From Allorhodopirellula heiligendammensis (GTDB taxonomy: Bacteria > Planctomycetota > Planctomycetia > Pirellulales > Pirellulaceae): a stretch of 42,562 nt of DNA. Each line of letters begins with the position of its first letter. Position 1 is the first letter of the stretch. The stretch is taken from the NCBI RefSeq assembly GCF_007860105.1, contig NZ_SJPU01000008.1, forward strand, positions 1 through 42,562. Reading direction: 5' to 3'. The notes beneath the pieces are model-generated. The model saw only the letters and a program-made list of their open reading frames with translations. It was not told where the DNA came from and searched no databases. This document shows positions 17,403 to 26,879 of the stretch, piece after piece. A program made the translations under genes and the position numbers.

Positions 17403-17804
17403 CTACTTCTGTTGCTGTTGCAAGCCGGGCCGAACGCGCTTGTTGATGTCGGTCTCAAGCACGCCGAAGACCGATTCGTGACGAGCCACTGACATTTGCA
17501 GGGCGGCGAGCAATCGCTTGGCTGTAAAGAAGTTAACGATGATCCGCTGTTTGACTTGGATTGGATCCTTTGGCACGCCGATGGGCTGAGGATTCAAACC
17601 GAAATCGATGATCAATTCTTCGGGCGATCCGGTAACCCGGCAGAAGTTAGCGTAGGTAGCCAAGGCGTCGCGATCTTCAACTTGAACCTGAGCAACTTGC
17701 TGAGGAGGCGTTTGCGCCTTTGCCGCTGGCGAAGTTGGTTCCGCAGTTGCTGTCGCAGTCGCTGTTGCGTTTTCTTCCGACTCGGTGGTGTTGTCGTCTG
17801 CCAT
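17403..17804 (-). CDS. DUF3467 protein
   Basis: The 133-residue product begins with a disordered Thr/Ala/Glu-rich tail (~45 residues, with ATATATATAEPTS). The DUF3467 core follows: YANFCRVTGSPEELIIDFGL, then VKQRIIVNFFTAKRLLAALQ and MSVARHESVFGVLE. The C-terminus is a Gln run. The family is small, widespread and of unknown function, with a beta-sandwich-like pattern. It is monocistronic, with its own terminator downstream, and lies just beyond the end of the M50/HlyD gene cluster that reads in the same direction. Confidence 0.88.
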   Translation of the reverse strand: MADDNTTESEENATATATATAEPTSPAAKAQTPPQQVAQVQVEDRDALATYANFCRVTGSPEELIIDFGLNPQPIGVPKDPIQVKQRIIVNFFTAKRLLAALQMSVARHESVFGVLETDINKRVRPGLQQQQK

Positions 17805-18061
17805 CTAATGATTCTCCAAAAGTTGAGAAGGGGAAAGGTAATCTGAGTGACGCGTTAAACTCGTACATGAAGATCCACTGAGCTCGCAGCGCGCCGGCGA
17901 CTCAGTTGGGACCTGTGAACCGATCCGAGAATCAGTTCATGTCTGTGATGAAACTTCTGATAGATCCGGTCCATCTACCTAGTGGATTTTGCAAAAACTC
18001 CAGATGTGTTCTGTGGCACCATGTACTAACCATCCGATGCATAAGTGATCGTCATGGTTCC

Positions 18062-20299
18062 TTAAAAATCGAAGTTAAATGTTTTGATAATCACTCGCCA
18101 TAAACGCTGGCCTAACGACATTGGGTCGACGTGCACTTTGGCAGCGCCACGGTATCCCGGACGTAGGAGCATATCGGCAGAATCCAATGGCACGCGAGCC
18201 TGATAGGAAACACTACGGGGCCGGACCTGTCCGGTTTTGGGGTCGATTTCAGTTTGGAGGTCACCACCGGTTTGACTGGACATGGACGTACTCGCTGCAT
18301 CCATTGGCTTTTTGGAGATCTCTTCAATCTTGCCATGAAAGGTTTGCAATCGGAGCGAATCCAATTTCAAGTCGACTGCCTGATCCTCACGAACGAGCTG
18401 GCGGTCACCCTGATCGATAATTAACACGGCTTCAAAACCATCGGGTGCACCGATCTCGCAGATCATGTCGTCGGCCGTCAACAGCGCGCCACGATTTTCT
18501 ATTTGCAGTGGCGTACCCGTCCAACCAGGCAAGCGGCCGTCACCTGGATCATTCGAGGGACGCTCTGGGGGCGGCAGCACAAACCCGTCTTGCTTAGCTC
18601 GTATGGTAAGTCGATCGACTTCCTCTTGCGTCTTTGCTTTCAGGGACAGAATTGACTGCAACATTTCCTCTTGCGTTTCAATCTGAGCGACGACTGCCGG
18701 CTCTTCCTGGGCTCGCAACTTCAGGTTTTGGAGTTGAACGGATGCGAATCGTTCTTCGCCGTTGATCACGGCCAGCCGTATTTTGAGTTCGGGGTCGTCG
18801 AGGACTGCGATCGGCTCTCCCTGCGACACACGGGTGCCAACGGGGACCGTTTCGACAATGCGCCCCACGGTACCGGCATAGACCGTTCCCGCTCTACTGG
18901 GACGGATTTCAAATGCAGCGTCGATATGATGAGGCAGCGGGATATAACACACCGCAGCGATGACAACGCCTGCAACGGCCAGCGATGTCAGGAGGGGGCC
19001 ACGTTTCACTTTTGCGAGTCTCCCAGGAGTACGGATGAACTTCCAAGTTTGGATGATCGGCTGTGCAACCAGTCCCGAGAACCCGATCACGGCCAGGATT
19101 CGTCCAAGTGCCTGCAACCCGTAGGGCTCGAGCACTTGCATCACGAACCACACAATCGAGAACACGACCACCCAGCGATAGATGACACTGGCGATCGTGA
19201 ACATGCCAAACAAAAATCGATTTCGTTGCGGCAGGAACGGGTCGTCCTGCAATTCCAATCCCAAACAGGTCTCTTGAAACCAACGTTTGAGTACCTCGGT
19301 ACTCTTTTGGCGGAGGTTCGGAATCTCAAGGTAATCCATCAGGATGTAATACCCGTCAAATCGCAACAGAGGATTACCATTGACGAGCACGGTGCTGACC
19401 ACGTTGAGAAACATCATGTTCAGACAGAGATCGTTGATCGTCGTCCCAGATTCGCTGAAGAACCACACGTAGGCCGCAATCGACGCCAAGATCATTTCGA
19501 CATAAATGCCGCCCGCACCGATCCAGATACGCTTCCACTTGTTCGGCAACATCCACGAGTCCGATACGTTGCAGTACAGACAGGGAGTGAAGACAAGCAG
19601 CATGAATCCGATCTCGTGACACTCGCCGCCAAACTTTTTGCAACTGAGGCCGTGCCCAAATTCGTGGATCACTTTTACGATCGCCATTGTCGCGGCCAAA
19701 ATGATCCAGCGATCGGCGGCGAAGAACTGATGAAACGTCGGCAGCTTGGCGTAGACGGTTTGATACTGCGTGGCCAGCAGGAGGGCGGCCGACAGTAAAA
19801 AGCAGGCGAAGAAAATCAAGGCGGGGACAGTGAAGATCCATCCTGCGATGGGCAGCAAGCGATTGAGTATCTTTTCGGGATCGATGCCTCGGAATCGCAC
19901 GGCGAAGACGTTGGACATCTTGCCGAGTAATTCCTTGTTCTTCTTTGTCCGTCCACGCTCGCGTAGCGATTTTCCTTGTCCTGGTGAGTTGCTGATCACC
20001 AAGCCACTGCGGTGCAACATCCCAATGAACTGCTGCAGGTCGCCGAATGTAATTTTTTGAGGCGCGAATCGCTGTTCAAATCCGTCCTTGATCTGCTGCA
20101 AGCTGACATGCCCGTCCAGCATATTCAGGATGAAGTATTCCTCGTCGTGGAATCGGAAATACTGCAAACCAACAGGTTCTTTCATCACCCAGTACCCTTG
20201 CCCCTGGTAGTGGTGCCGACTCGCGGTCAAGTCAGGACGTCGGCGCACCGTCAGCGCACGTGACGAACTGCTTACCAGTGATTCAGCAAGGGTAGTCAT
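18062..20299 (-). CDS. PqqD-M50 metallopeptidase-HlyD membrane fusion protein
   Basis: A 745-residue polytopic membrane protein with three parts. Residues ~15-105 are a PqqD-like winged helix (YWVMKEPVGLQYFRFHDEEY, then LQQIKDGFEQRF), the fold also used as a RiPP recognition element. Residues ~150-440 are an M50-type membrane peptidase: HEFGH at 212-216 supplies the HExxH zinc site and NPLLRFDGYY at 309-318 the second motif, with several hydrophobic helices around them. After a final membrane helix (~455-475) comes a HlyD-like barrel-sandwich domain (GTVGRIVETVPVGTRVSQGE, AVLDDPEL) with coiled coil. All key peptidase residues are present. It is the last gene of a three-gene leftward cluster whose other members also carry HlyD-type domains, suggesting an envelope export or processing machine. 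The substrate is unknown. Confidence 0.87.
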   Translation of the reverse strand: MTTLAESLVSSSSRALTVRRRPDLTASRHHYQGQGYWVMKEPVGLQYFRFHDEEYFILNMLDGHVSLQQIKDGFEQRFAPQKITFGDLQQFIGMLHRSGLVISNSPGQGKSLRERGRTKKNKELLGKMSNVFAVRFRGIDPEKILNRLLPIAGWIFTVPALIFFACFLLSAALLLATQYQTVYAKLPTFHQFFAADRWIILAATMAIVKVIHEFGHGLSCKKFGGECHEIGFMLLVFTPCLYCNVSDSWMLPNKWKRIWIGAGGIYVEMILASIAAYVWFFSESGTTINDLCLNMMFLNVVSTVLVNGNPLLRFDGYYILMDYLEIPNLRQKSTEVLKRWFQETCLGLELQDDPFLPQRNRFLFGMFTIASVIYRWVVVFSIVWFVMQVLEPYGLQALGRILAVIGFSGLVAQPIIQTWKFIRTPGRLAKVKRGPLLTSLAVAGVVIAAVCYIPLPHHIDAAFEIRPSRAGTVYAGTVGRIVETVPVGTRVSQGEPIAVLDDPELKIRLAVINGEERFASVQLQNLKLRAQEEPAVVAQIETQEEMLQSILSLKAKTQEEVDRLTIRAKQDGFVLPPPERPSNDPGDGRLPGWTGTPLQIENRGALLTADDMICEIGAPDGFEAVLIIDQGDRQLVREDQAVDLKLDSLRLQTFHGKIEEISKKPMDAASTSMSSQTGGDLQTEIDPKTGQVRPRSVSYQARVPLDSADMLLRPGYRGAAKVHVDPMSLGQRLWRVIIKTFNFDF

Positions 20300-20351
20300 G
20301 GGGCAAAGTTATGGGAGAGTACGAAACGGGAGGGCCGAGGAATGCTGCTAC

Positions 20352-21281
20352 CTATTCAAAAATAATTTCAGCGTTCATGCCAGGCTTGATGATCCAGGCG
20401 TCGCTGGAGTCTTTCTGGTTATCGATGTCGACCCAGATCCGTACGCGATGGCTAAGGTCGAGTTCACTGCCGACAAAGCCGATTTTCCCTGCGACCACAA
20501 CTGGAGTCTCTTGATCGTTCGATGTGAACACGCGAACGGTCACGGGCAACCCAGCACGAACGCGACCGGGGAATGCCAGCGCGTCGACGACGCCCTCAAC
20601 TCGAACTCGGTCGAGTTGCACAAGCGTCGCGATCGGGGATCCTCCTTGCACCCACTCGCCTTGCTGGGCGATCCGGTTCTCAATGTAGCCGTCGAACGGC
20701 GCGAAAACTCGTCGACGCTGTTCTTCATATTCTGCAATTTCTCGCTCGTTGCGTTTGCCGATGTACTGCGCTTTGGCGATCTTCATCTGCATTTCCGCCA
20801 GATCAATCTTCAACGATCCACGCACCGCCTCAAGCATTTTCTTCTTCACCTCCCAGTAGGAAATCGCCTGCTCTTCGTACAACTTTTTGTGCGATTCGGC
20901 TTCTGCTTCAGCGAGTTCGAGTGTGTTGCGAGCGTCCTGCACGTTCACGTCGTTGTCTGCATTGAGCATCGCCTCGGTTTCTTCAGCCTTCTTCAAAGCA
21001 ACCGTCAGCTTTGCCGACGTATCGTCGATCACAGCGAGCACGTCACCGGCGACAACATCCATCCCCTCTTCGACGTTCATCTCGATAAGTTTGCCTTCGA
21101 CTTCCGCGGGAATATTCACATTGCGGATAAATTTGACGGAGCAGCGATCGGCGACAACCTGCTTGCCCGGACTTGTCGTACGCGGAGGACGCTGGGCCAG
21201 CGCTGGGGAACCGGCCAGCAGGGCAGCTACCACGACGACTAGCATCGTCAGAGATCGACGTAGGATTTTCGGCAGGTTCAT
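20352..21281 (-). CDS. HlyD/RND-type periplasmic adaptor protein
   Basis: A 309-residue exported adaptor. ATG 21281 gives a clean signal peptide (MNLPKILRRSLTMLVVVVAA ending SPALAQ); the longer frame adds an unlikely leader. Order: a biotinyl-lipoyl half (IPAEVEGKLIEMNVEEGMDV, GDVLAVID), a long coiled-coil hairpin (~75-170), then the second lipoyl half (VFAPFDGYIENRIAQQGEWV) and a beta-barrel (VRVEGVVDALAFPGRVRAGL). This is the periplasmic adaptor layout of RND and type-I export systems. No RND pump or ABC transporter is encoded nearby, so its partners are probably the two flanking membrane proteins. The gap to the M50 gene is 52 bases and to the upstream gene 68 bases, so one operon is likely. 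Confidence 0.9.
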   Translation of the reverse strand: MNLPKILRRSLTMLVVVVAALLAGSPALAQRPPRTTSPGKQVVADRCSVKFIRNVNIPAEVEGKLIEMNVEEGMDVVAGDVLAVIDDTSAKLTVALKKAEETEAMLNADNDVNVQDARNTLELAEAEAESHKKLYEEQAISYWEVKKKMLEAVRGSLKIDLAEMQMKIAKAQYIGKRNEREIAEYEEQRRRVFAPFDGYIENRIAQQGEWVQGGSPIATLVQLDRVRVEGVVDALAFPGRVRAGLPVTVRVFTSNDQETPVVVAGKIGFVGSELDLSHRVRIWVDIDNQKDSSDAWIIKPGMNAEIIFE

Positions 21282-21349
21282 GAGCAAAGAGAGTCTGCGA
21301 GTTGTAGATGAATTTGAGAGGAAAATGTGATTGTTCGTTTGAGACGTGA

Positions 21350-23401
21350 CTAGAAAATGAACTTGGCAAACCACTCATACACTTCGTGTAAGAGCACAAA
21401 TCCACTTGCACGACGCCCGACTTTGACATCCGCCGTCAACTTTGTTCCTGGACTCGGCGAGAGCTTTTGGAGCTCATCCTGATTGGGAAGAACTCGCATT
21501 TTGATGATTGATCCGTGCTCCTCACTGGCTTCCGCACGCAATGAAATGTTGTCAACGGGCAAAGTTCCCGAGAGCGGTGCATCGGGATCGGATGCTAAGA
21601 TATAGGTGACTTCGAGCTCCTTGGCTCCATTTTTATGGATGAATTCGTCTAAATGTCCTTCACGCTTCTCGGGCATCTCGATCTCGAGATACAGTGGTTT
21701 TTCCAGGTCAGCGATCTCCATCAAAACTTGACCTGTCGTGATCGGCCGATTGAGCAATAGTTTTTCCACTTCCCACGACACGACACGTCCGTTGATGGGC
21801 GATCGCACAATCAGGTCGTCGGCACGCTTATTCTTCAAGGCGAGTTTGGCGTTTTGCGCTTGCAGCTTCGTTTCCAGTTCGATCTCCTCACCTTCGAGCG
21901 CTCGTTTCTCCGCACGCTTGAGCGAGTCCCGCTGATTCAGCTGCCCGCGAACGCGTTGCATCTCCGCCATCGTGGTGTAAATCTGGCCTTCGAGCTCGGT
22001 AATCTCGACTTCGATATCCGGATTGATCATACGCACCAAAGGTTGCCCCTCGGTGACTAGCGAATTGTGGTCGACGAGAACTTCGCGAACCTCACCATCA
22101 ATTCCCGCAAAAATTTCCCGTCGGGCTTCAGGCTTGAGAGTACCGTCGGCTTCCAGGTCAAAGTCCAGCGGAATGAAGATGCCCGCGACGATCAAACCCA
22201 TAATCAGGGCCACGATCCCTAGCGTTTTGGGCAGCGTGCGGGCGCGCAGCACCCATGTCGCGCGACCGAGCGTTCGCCACACCGGCATCAGAAATAGGTT
22301 GGTATGAGCCTGCGAGTTCGCAATTGCTCGCGTGCCGTGCTCGTACACCAAATCACAACGAGTTCTAAACACATCCGGCGGCAGATCCGTCTCGATCTGC
22401 TCGACGATCAATGCGCCAATCACTTCACCACGGTGTGCGTCATCGCGGTCGACTTCGCCGGCGGCGCCAGTTTCCTGCTCGTGTCCGAGTTTGCGCTGCG
22501 GTGCACGCAGCGGCAAGACCGCAAGATTGCGTCCATACGACAAGTCTACGTAGTCCTCGAGCGCTTCCTCAATCTGAGGCGGCAGGTCTTCCGTCGAACC
22601 ATCGTGCCAGAGGGGCTCGCCTGCCGCGACGACACGGGTGGCGAGTACGTTGAGAGCGGACACAATATTCGACCGGTTCTCGATCGTGTCCTGCCCACTG
22701 ATCGCCTCCACGGTACACTTGCGGCCTTTTTTAATCGCCACGCTGACGCGATCGCACCCGATCAGACGGCGGCCTTCGTTGGCCACGATGTATGCGGTCT
22801 CCTTCAAATCGAGCGACTCATGCGCAGCACGGGCAAACGAGTCCGCCTGCTGCCATAACGTCTGCCGATCACCGAGCTTGATCAGTTTCTGGCTGCGTAA
22901 CCACTCCGCCGCCAACTCACACATCTGTTGCAGAAACCGCAAATACCCTTTTTGCGTCTCCGGTGCCGTATCGGGGCGCTGAAAAATTTCGATCACACCA
23001 TCTTTATGACCGTCGTGCTGGAGCGCTCCGAGCACCAATAGATATCGCGTGGGGTTGCCCTCGGCGTCGCCATCAGTGGTGCCACTGTAAGGCGGCACCA
23101 ATACCGATTGGCCCGCGTTTGCCGCTCGCTGGACCAGTCGCATGTGCCGCGTCGCGTCATCGCTGTTCTCCGCCAAAATCGAAGGCTCGGCGTTGATTTG
23201 ATATTGCAGACGCAGGTGCCGATCCTCGTCGAGCAACCACACCGCCCCCCCGGCAGCGGCCAAGGCCGTGATAATTCGCGAAAGGAGTTCGGGGTAAAAC
23301 TCGGACGCCGTCGAACCGCTCTTGGTCAAGGCAGCGATTTCATTGACCAAACCGCGGATCTGTGCCTTGGTTTCTTCGACCGATTGTTGATTGACCGACA
23401 T
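21350..23401 (-). CDS. GAF-domain / HlyD membrane fusion protein
   Basis: A 683-residue protein starting MSVNQQSVEETKAQI. The N-terminal ~390 residues are soluble and carry GAF-like sensor folds: an early segment LLSRIITALAAAGGAVWLLD and a second around LKETAYIVANEGRRLIGCDRV. A basic linker and one membrane helix (about 395-415, LGIVALIMGLIVAGIFIPL) lead to a HlyD-type part: EIFAGIDGEVREVLVDHNSL, a coiled coil (about 465-525), and IVRSPINGRVVSWEVEKLLL. So a cytoplasmic sensing module is joined to an extracytoplasmic adaptor. It is the first gene of the cluster with the adaptor and the PqqD-M50 protein. A palindromic element lies about 120 bases upstream. The ligand of the GAF part is unknown. 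Confidence 0.85.
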   Translation of the reverse strand: MSVNQQSVEETKAQIRGLVNEIAALTKSGSTASEFYPELLSRIITALAAAGGAVWLLDEDRHLRLQYQINAEPSILAENSDDATRHMRLVQRAANAGQSVLVPPYSGTTDGDAEGNPTRYLLVLGALQHDGHKDGVIEIFQRPDTAPETQKGYLRFLQQMCELAAEWLRSQKLIKLGDRQTLWQQADSFARAAHESLDLKETAYIVANEGRRLIGCDRVSVAIKKGRKCTVEAISGQDTIENRSNIVSALNVLATRVVAAGEPLWHDGSTEDLPPQIEEALEDYVDLSYGRNLAVLPLRAPQRKLGHEQETGAAGEVDRDDAHRGEVIGALIVEQIETDLPPDVFRTRCDLVYEHGTRAIANSQAHTNLFLMPVWRTLGRATWVLRARTLPKTLGIVALIMGLIVAGIFIPLDFDLEADGTLKPEARREIFAGIDGEVREVLVDHNSLVTEGQPLVRMINPDIEVEITELEGQIYTTMAEMQRVRGQLNQRDSLKRAEKRALEGEEIELETKLQAQNAKLALKNKRADDLIVRSPINGRVVSWEVEKLLLNRPITTGQVLMEIADLEKPLYLEIEMPEKREGHLDEFIHKNGAKELEVTYILASDPDAPLSGTLPVDNISLRAEASEEHGSIIKMRVLPNQDELQKLSPSPGTKLTADVKVGRRASGFVLLHEVYEWFAKFIF

Positions 23402-23520
23402 AGGGCTGGTGATCTGGAGCGAATGAGGACGCGGGGGGAACCAATTTTTCTGCGTAAGAGGCAGACGTTAGTGAAAAGTAGCTTGTTCTCGCCACAGGAA
23501 GTTTTTTATTTGTGGGCCTG

Positions 23521-23557
23521 GACTAGTTATACATTTCGTATAACCTGATGTCTAGTC
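23521..23557. promoter_or_regulatory. Nested inverted repeats, candidate operator
   Basis: TTATAC-atttc-GTATAA (23527-23543) is a perfect 6-bp dyad. Around it GACTAG (23521-23526) pairs with CTAGTC (23552-23557). The element lies in the 226-base gap between the divergent GAF/HlyD gene and the plus-strand Zn-ribbon-like gene, so it could control either or both. No T run follows, so a terminator is unlikely. Confidence 0.5.
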
Positions 23558-23627
23558 GCTTCTGTCAATTTTCTGGTACTTCCCCAACTACCTAGCTCGC
23601 CACATAGCTCGCTGCCTCCTTGATCGC

Positions 23628-24098
23628 ATGGATTCCGTCTTGAACGCACCGTTGGAACAACTCGCCGCGCTCGCCCGCGCGAATGCCCTTGTGCAGAGTA
23701 ACGAGCAGAGTAGTGCTGCGGATTCGCCCAACACCCTCATTCCTGCGGCCGAAGCGCTCGAGCTGCTGCAGCAGGAAGTCAATCGAATTCAACGGCTCAT
23801 GCGGCTGACGTTACAGAGCAAGTTGCAGGATCTGGTCGGTCGCTCACTCGGTTCGCTCGAGCACAACCGAGCCTTGGCCGGTGCGATTCAGTCGATGCTG
23901 GATCAGCATGGGTTTCGGATCCGCTGTCACCAGTGCGGCCATCCGGCAATCCTTCGGCTTAGCCCCCGCAAGGGAATTCCCACAGGTGCGTTCGTTTTTG
24001 ATCACTCCATCAATGGCCGGCGGACCTTCCATGGCGGCACCGCTGCGGTACCCCCAATTCACCTGGTGGCCAAACCTGGACGCAAGCGCAAGGCGTAA
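23628..24098 (+). CDS. Conserved hypothetical protein with Zn-ribbon-like C-terminus
   Basis: A 156-residue protein. Residues ~1-100 are helical (ALARANALVQ, AAEALELLQQEVNRIQRL, a likely coiled coil). The C-terminal third has CHQCGHPAILRLSPRKGI, then GAFVFDHSINGRRTFHGG and a basic end (KPGRKRKA). I recall similar C-terminal segments (GHPAILR...GAF.FDH....RTFHGG) in planctomycete hypothetical proteins, so the gene is probably real. With only one CxxC a complete zinc site is not shown. Its stop codon lies one base from the stop of the convergent DUF805-type gene. Function unknown; the divergent arrangement with the M50/HlyD cluster may be coincidental. Confidence 0.7.
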   Translation: MDSVLNAPLEQLAALARANALVQSNEQSSAADSPNTLIPAAEALELLQQEVNRIQRLMRLTLQSKLQDLVGRSLGSLEHNRALAGAIQSMLDQHGFRIRCHQCGHPAILRLSPRKGIPTGAFVFDHSINGRRTFHGGTAAVPPIHLVAKPGRKRKA

Positions 24099-24099
24099 A

Positions 24100-25587
24100 T
24101 CATTCGCTGCAGCGTTTAATATGGTCCAGCACTCGGCGATGAATCGCATGGACGGTCGGCGTCGCCCATGCTTGCCAGTACAGCCGGGGGCGGACGTCAA
24201 TATCGTACCATGTCGTTCCGACCAAACGCGTTCGATTGCCGGGCAGCGGTTCGAGTAGAAATTGTCCGCGTCGACTCACAAAGCCCTCGTCCAAATGCGG
24301 TGGATGCAAACCGGAGAACGGGGTCCATTCCTGCATCGGCTGCGGTTGTTCGACGACGTCGAATGCGAGAAGCCCGCCTTCGCCGCTGGCCGATGGTGGC
24401 TCCCAAACGGTGATTGGCTCGACAAAGGGGCCCGTCGTGAATTCACAATAGCGACATGCTCCCACACCCACACCGTCAATCCTGGCATGAATCGGTGCGG
24501 CGATACCCAACCGAAAATACCAGGCTGGCGGTTCTTTGATTTCAGGGAATGCGATCACCTGGTCCCACACCTGCGTTGGGGACGCATCGATCACCACCTC
24601 CGTATCAACGCGGTGCAACGCACGGTGGTCATCGAGCGGCTCGAGCAGTAGAGCCAGCGGCAACAGCAGCATTGTGCCAAACATGCCTCGGCTTTCATCT
24701 TTGGCTCGCAGCCTGGTGACAGAAATGGCGCGCCCCGCGACTCCGCCAAAGAAGCTCAGTGGCCACAGTAACGGGAATGCCATGAAGAGACAGATCGCAC
24801 CATCGAGCCCGACACATAGCATCACCGCAAAGGACACAATGTTCATGATGGCAATCAGTCCAAACAAGCCGCCCAGCCCAAACCGCCAACTGCGATTATA
24901 AATCGCTCCTGAGATCGCGCCCGCTACAATCGGCGTCGTGAAAAACAGAATGAACCCATACTCGCGAAAGCCCCACACACTGATCAAGCCCACGACGACC
25001 TGCACGACACACCCTGCGGCGATCGCTACCGTCGCCGCCGAGAGCTTGTCGGGCTGGTCGCGTTCCTGATAGACGACGGAGCGCCCAACCACTTCCAGGC
25101 CAGTTGGTGGGGCGAACGCCGAGGCGACATCGCTGATATCCCGTTGGGCAGCGGCTTCCTGGTTGCGGTTGCGCGTCGGGAGCACCGACAATACCGCGAT
25201 AAAGAAAAGATTGGCCAGTGGCACAAGCATGGACAGTCCCCACCAAGGGCTCCATCCAGCATCGGCGGCACGACGCACACTCATTGATACGGCGATCGCG
25301 ACAAAGGGCAGTGTGAACAATAGCCAGCCGACTGCCGCGGCAGGATACTCGTCAACAATCGCAGTCTTGCTGTTGAGCCATGGGTTCACGAAATCGACCG
25401 GTGTCAGAATACGTCCCGTCAACACCACCAGTGCCGACAACTCAATCAGGTATTTAATCAGTGCCAGCCCAAAGCCCAGGACGACATACTCGTATCGTGA
25501 TACCCGCCCATCGACGCACACCCAGCGCGTCAAGTGAAACAGAATCGCCCGCTCCTTCTGATCGCCTTTGTGAATCGCGTCCTCCAT
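24100..25587 (-). CDS. DUF805-like membrane protein with SRPBCC domain
   Basis: A 495-residue protein. The N-terminal ~150 residues fit DUF805 (RWVCVDGRVSRYEYVVLGFG, RRAADAGWSPWWGLSMLVPL) with four membrane segments. A second hydrophobic block (~190-315) holds further helices. The C-terminal ~170 residues look like an SRPBCC (START/Bet v1-like) ligand-binding fold: VIDASPTQVWDQVIAFPEIK, GACRYCEFTTGPFVEPIT, and NRTRLVGTTWYDIDVRPRLY. This combination suggests a membrane-bound lipid- or ligand-binding protein, but the ligand is unknown. It is read leftward, 85 bases after the gene upstream. Confidence 0.82.
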   Translation of the reverse strand: MEDAIHKGDQKERAILFHLTRWVCVDGRVSRYEYVVLGFGLALIKYLIELSALVVLTGRILTPVDFVNPWLNSKTAIVDEYPAAAVGWLLFTLPFVAIAVSMSVRRAADAGWSPWWGLSMLVPLANLFFIAVLSVLPTRNRNQEAAAQRDISDVASAFAPPTGLEVVGRSVVYQERDQPDKLSAATVAIAAGCVVQVVVGLISVWGFREYGFILFFTTPIVAGAISGAIYNRSWRFGLGGLFGLIAIMNIVSFAVMLCVGLDGAICLFMAFPLLWPLSFFGGVAGRAISVTRLRAKDESRGMFGTMLLLPLALLLEPLDDHRALHRVDTEVVIDASPTQVWDQVIAFPEIKEPPAWYFRLGIAAPIHARIDGVGVGACRYCEFTTGPFVEPITVWEPPSASGEGGLLAFDVVEQPQPMQEWTPFSGLHPPHLDEGFVSRRGQFLLEPLPGNRTRLVGTTWYDIDVRPRLYWQAWATPTVHAIHRRVLDHIKRCSE

Positions 25588-25672
25588 TGGTTTACCTCAT
25601 GCTGTTAACCGTCAACATCGGTGCATCCTTAACAGGTGCGGCTACCGAGAAAACGACGTGCTCGACATTGAC

Positions 25673-26779
25673 TCAGTCCGGCTTACGTTCAAGCGCCATT
25701 AACAAACGCCCGTCACCATTTTGAGTTGCGAGTTCCCGCGGTGCTGGACTACCCGGCGGCATCGATAGACAGATGATAAGTGTCCCGTCGTGCAGGGCGA
25801 TAACACCATTGACCGGTTGCGTTGCATCCGGAGTCAACGAGGACATCGTGAACCCTCTCGGAGAAGATTTCAAATTCAGTGAATAGTCGACTTGCATCCG
25901 TTCTCCGTTGATGGAGAAGGAGACTTTCCCTCCATCGAAAGTGAACTCGCTGATCGGACTGACCGCCACGTCTTGTCCATCGACCCGTGTACTCGTTACC
26001 GTCCAGGTCCCCTCCAGGGATCGACGCTGCTCATAGGCGGGGCTGTCATGTTCCTCCTGCGTGAGCTCACGAACTTCGAAAAAGTCGAACTGCGCCTCGA
26101 TCTCCTCTGCCGCAGAGGAGCCATTTGTTGCGACGATGCCAATCCATGTAGGCCTACCATTACCCCACACCTCTTCGCCCTGGGATCGAAACGTCTTACC
26201 GTCCGAGCTATACGACCGCTCGTATACATTGCCACGTTTCGTTATCCGAATCCAGATGCGATCGGTTAGTTTGACCGCGTCGTCGGTATTGACTAAGCGG
26301 AAGCCATCCGTCTCTCGCATGTACTTAATGCCGACCCAAGTATCACTGGCCTCCAGCCCGCATTTCAAGTAATTGTCGTCGTCATCATAGACCAGCACAC
26401 CCGCCTGCTGGTATTTCATACGGGGCAGGAAGGACTCGATACACGTGGTAATCACGAAATCACGATTTCCCTCCGTAGGGTTCGCCACCAGATAGAGATT
26501 TTGAGTTAACGGAACTGGCCGACTTCCTGCTCGGCCGCCTATCGAGCCGGCCTGCGTTGTGATCGTCAACTTTCCAGGATGGCGTTCCAGTGACACGTGG
26601 CTTGGATCGGGTCTCACCGGTTGCCAATCCAAACGGCTCCCGCCGTCAAATGCATCTGACAAAAGTATGGCAGGGGCCTCGCCGCAGGCCGGCACAGGAA
26701 AGGCCCCCGCAGCGAGTAACATTGCGGCGGCCATTACAGACGGCACGCTTAAACTCCGACCTGCCATAGGTGACACCAT
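25673..26779 (-). CDS. Secreted DUF1349-like / TIGR03067-type protein
   Basis: About 368 residues from MVSPMAGRSLSVPSV; M at 26767 is an alternative. The longer frame to 26872 adds residues with no signal character. A signal peptide (VMAAAMLLAAGAFPVPACG) is present. Residues ~35-240 resemble the DUF1349 / concanavalin-A-like sandwich: DWQPVRPDPSHVSLE, FVITTCIESFLPRMKYQQAG, VLVYDDDDNYLKCGLE, WIRITKRGNVYERSYSSDGK. The last ~115 residues look like a TIGR03067 domain (LEGTWTVTSTRVDGQDV ... MPPGSPAPRELATQNGDGRLL), common in secreted planctomycete proteins. The fold suggests carbohydrate or ligand binding outside the cell. It lies 100 bases after the DUF1559 protein on the same strand. Confidence 0.8.
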   Translation of the reverse strand: MVSPMAGRSLSVPSVMAAAMLLAAGAFPVPACGEAPAILLSDAFDGGSRLDWQPVRPDPSHVSLERHPGKLTITTQAGSIGGRAGSRPVPLTQNLYLVANPTEGNRDFVITTCIESFLPRMKYQQAGVLVYDDDDNYLKCGLEASDTWVGIKYMRETDGFRLVNTDDAVKLTDRIWIRITKRGNVYERSYSSDGKTFRSQGEEVWGNGRPTWIGIVATNGSSAAEEIEAQFDFFEVRELTQEEHDSPAYEQRRSLEGTWTVTSTRVDGQDVAVSPISEFTFDGGKVSFSINGERMQVDYSLNLKSSPRGFTMSSLTPDATQPVNGVIALHDGTLIICLSMPPGSPAPRELATQNGDGRLLMALERKPD

Positions 26780-26879
26780 TGCTGCACAGGAGTAACAAAA
26801 GGAAGACTGATGACAAATTCGAGACTCGACCTCGACCAGCCCTGGTATGGGCGTGGAAGCACGATGCCGCATGAAGCTC

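Noticed and set aside
18671..19798. Plus-strand frame of 375 codons opposite the M50 gene
   Set aside because: His/Asp/Arg-rich antisense shadow of a clearly conserved membrane protein.
20298..21242. Plus-strand frame of 314 codons opposite the adaptor gene
   Set aside because: Antisense shadow of the HlyD/RND adaptor, with no family similarity of its own.
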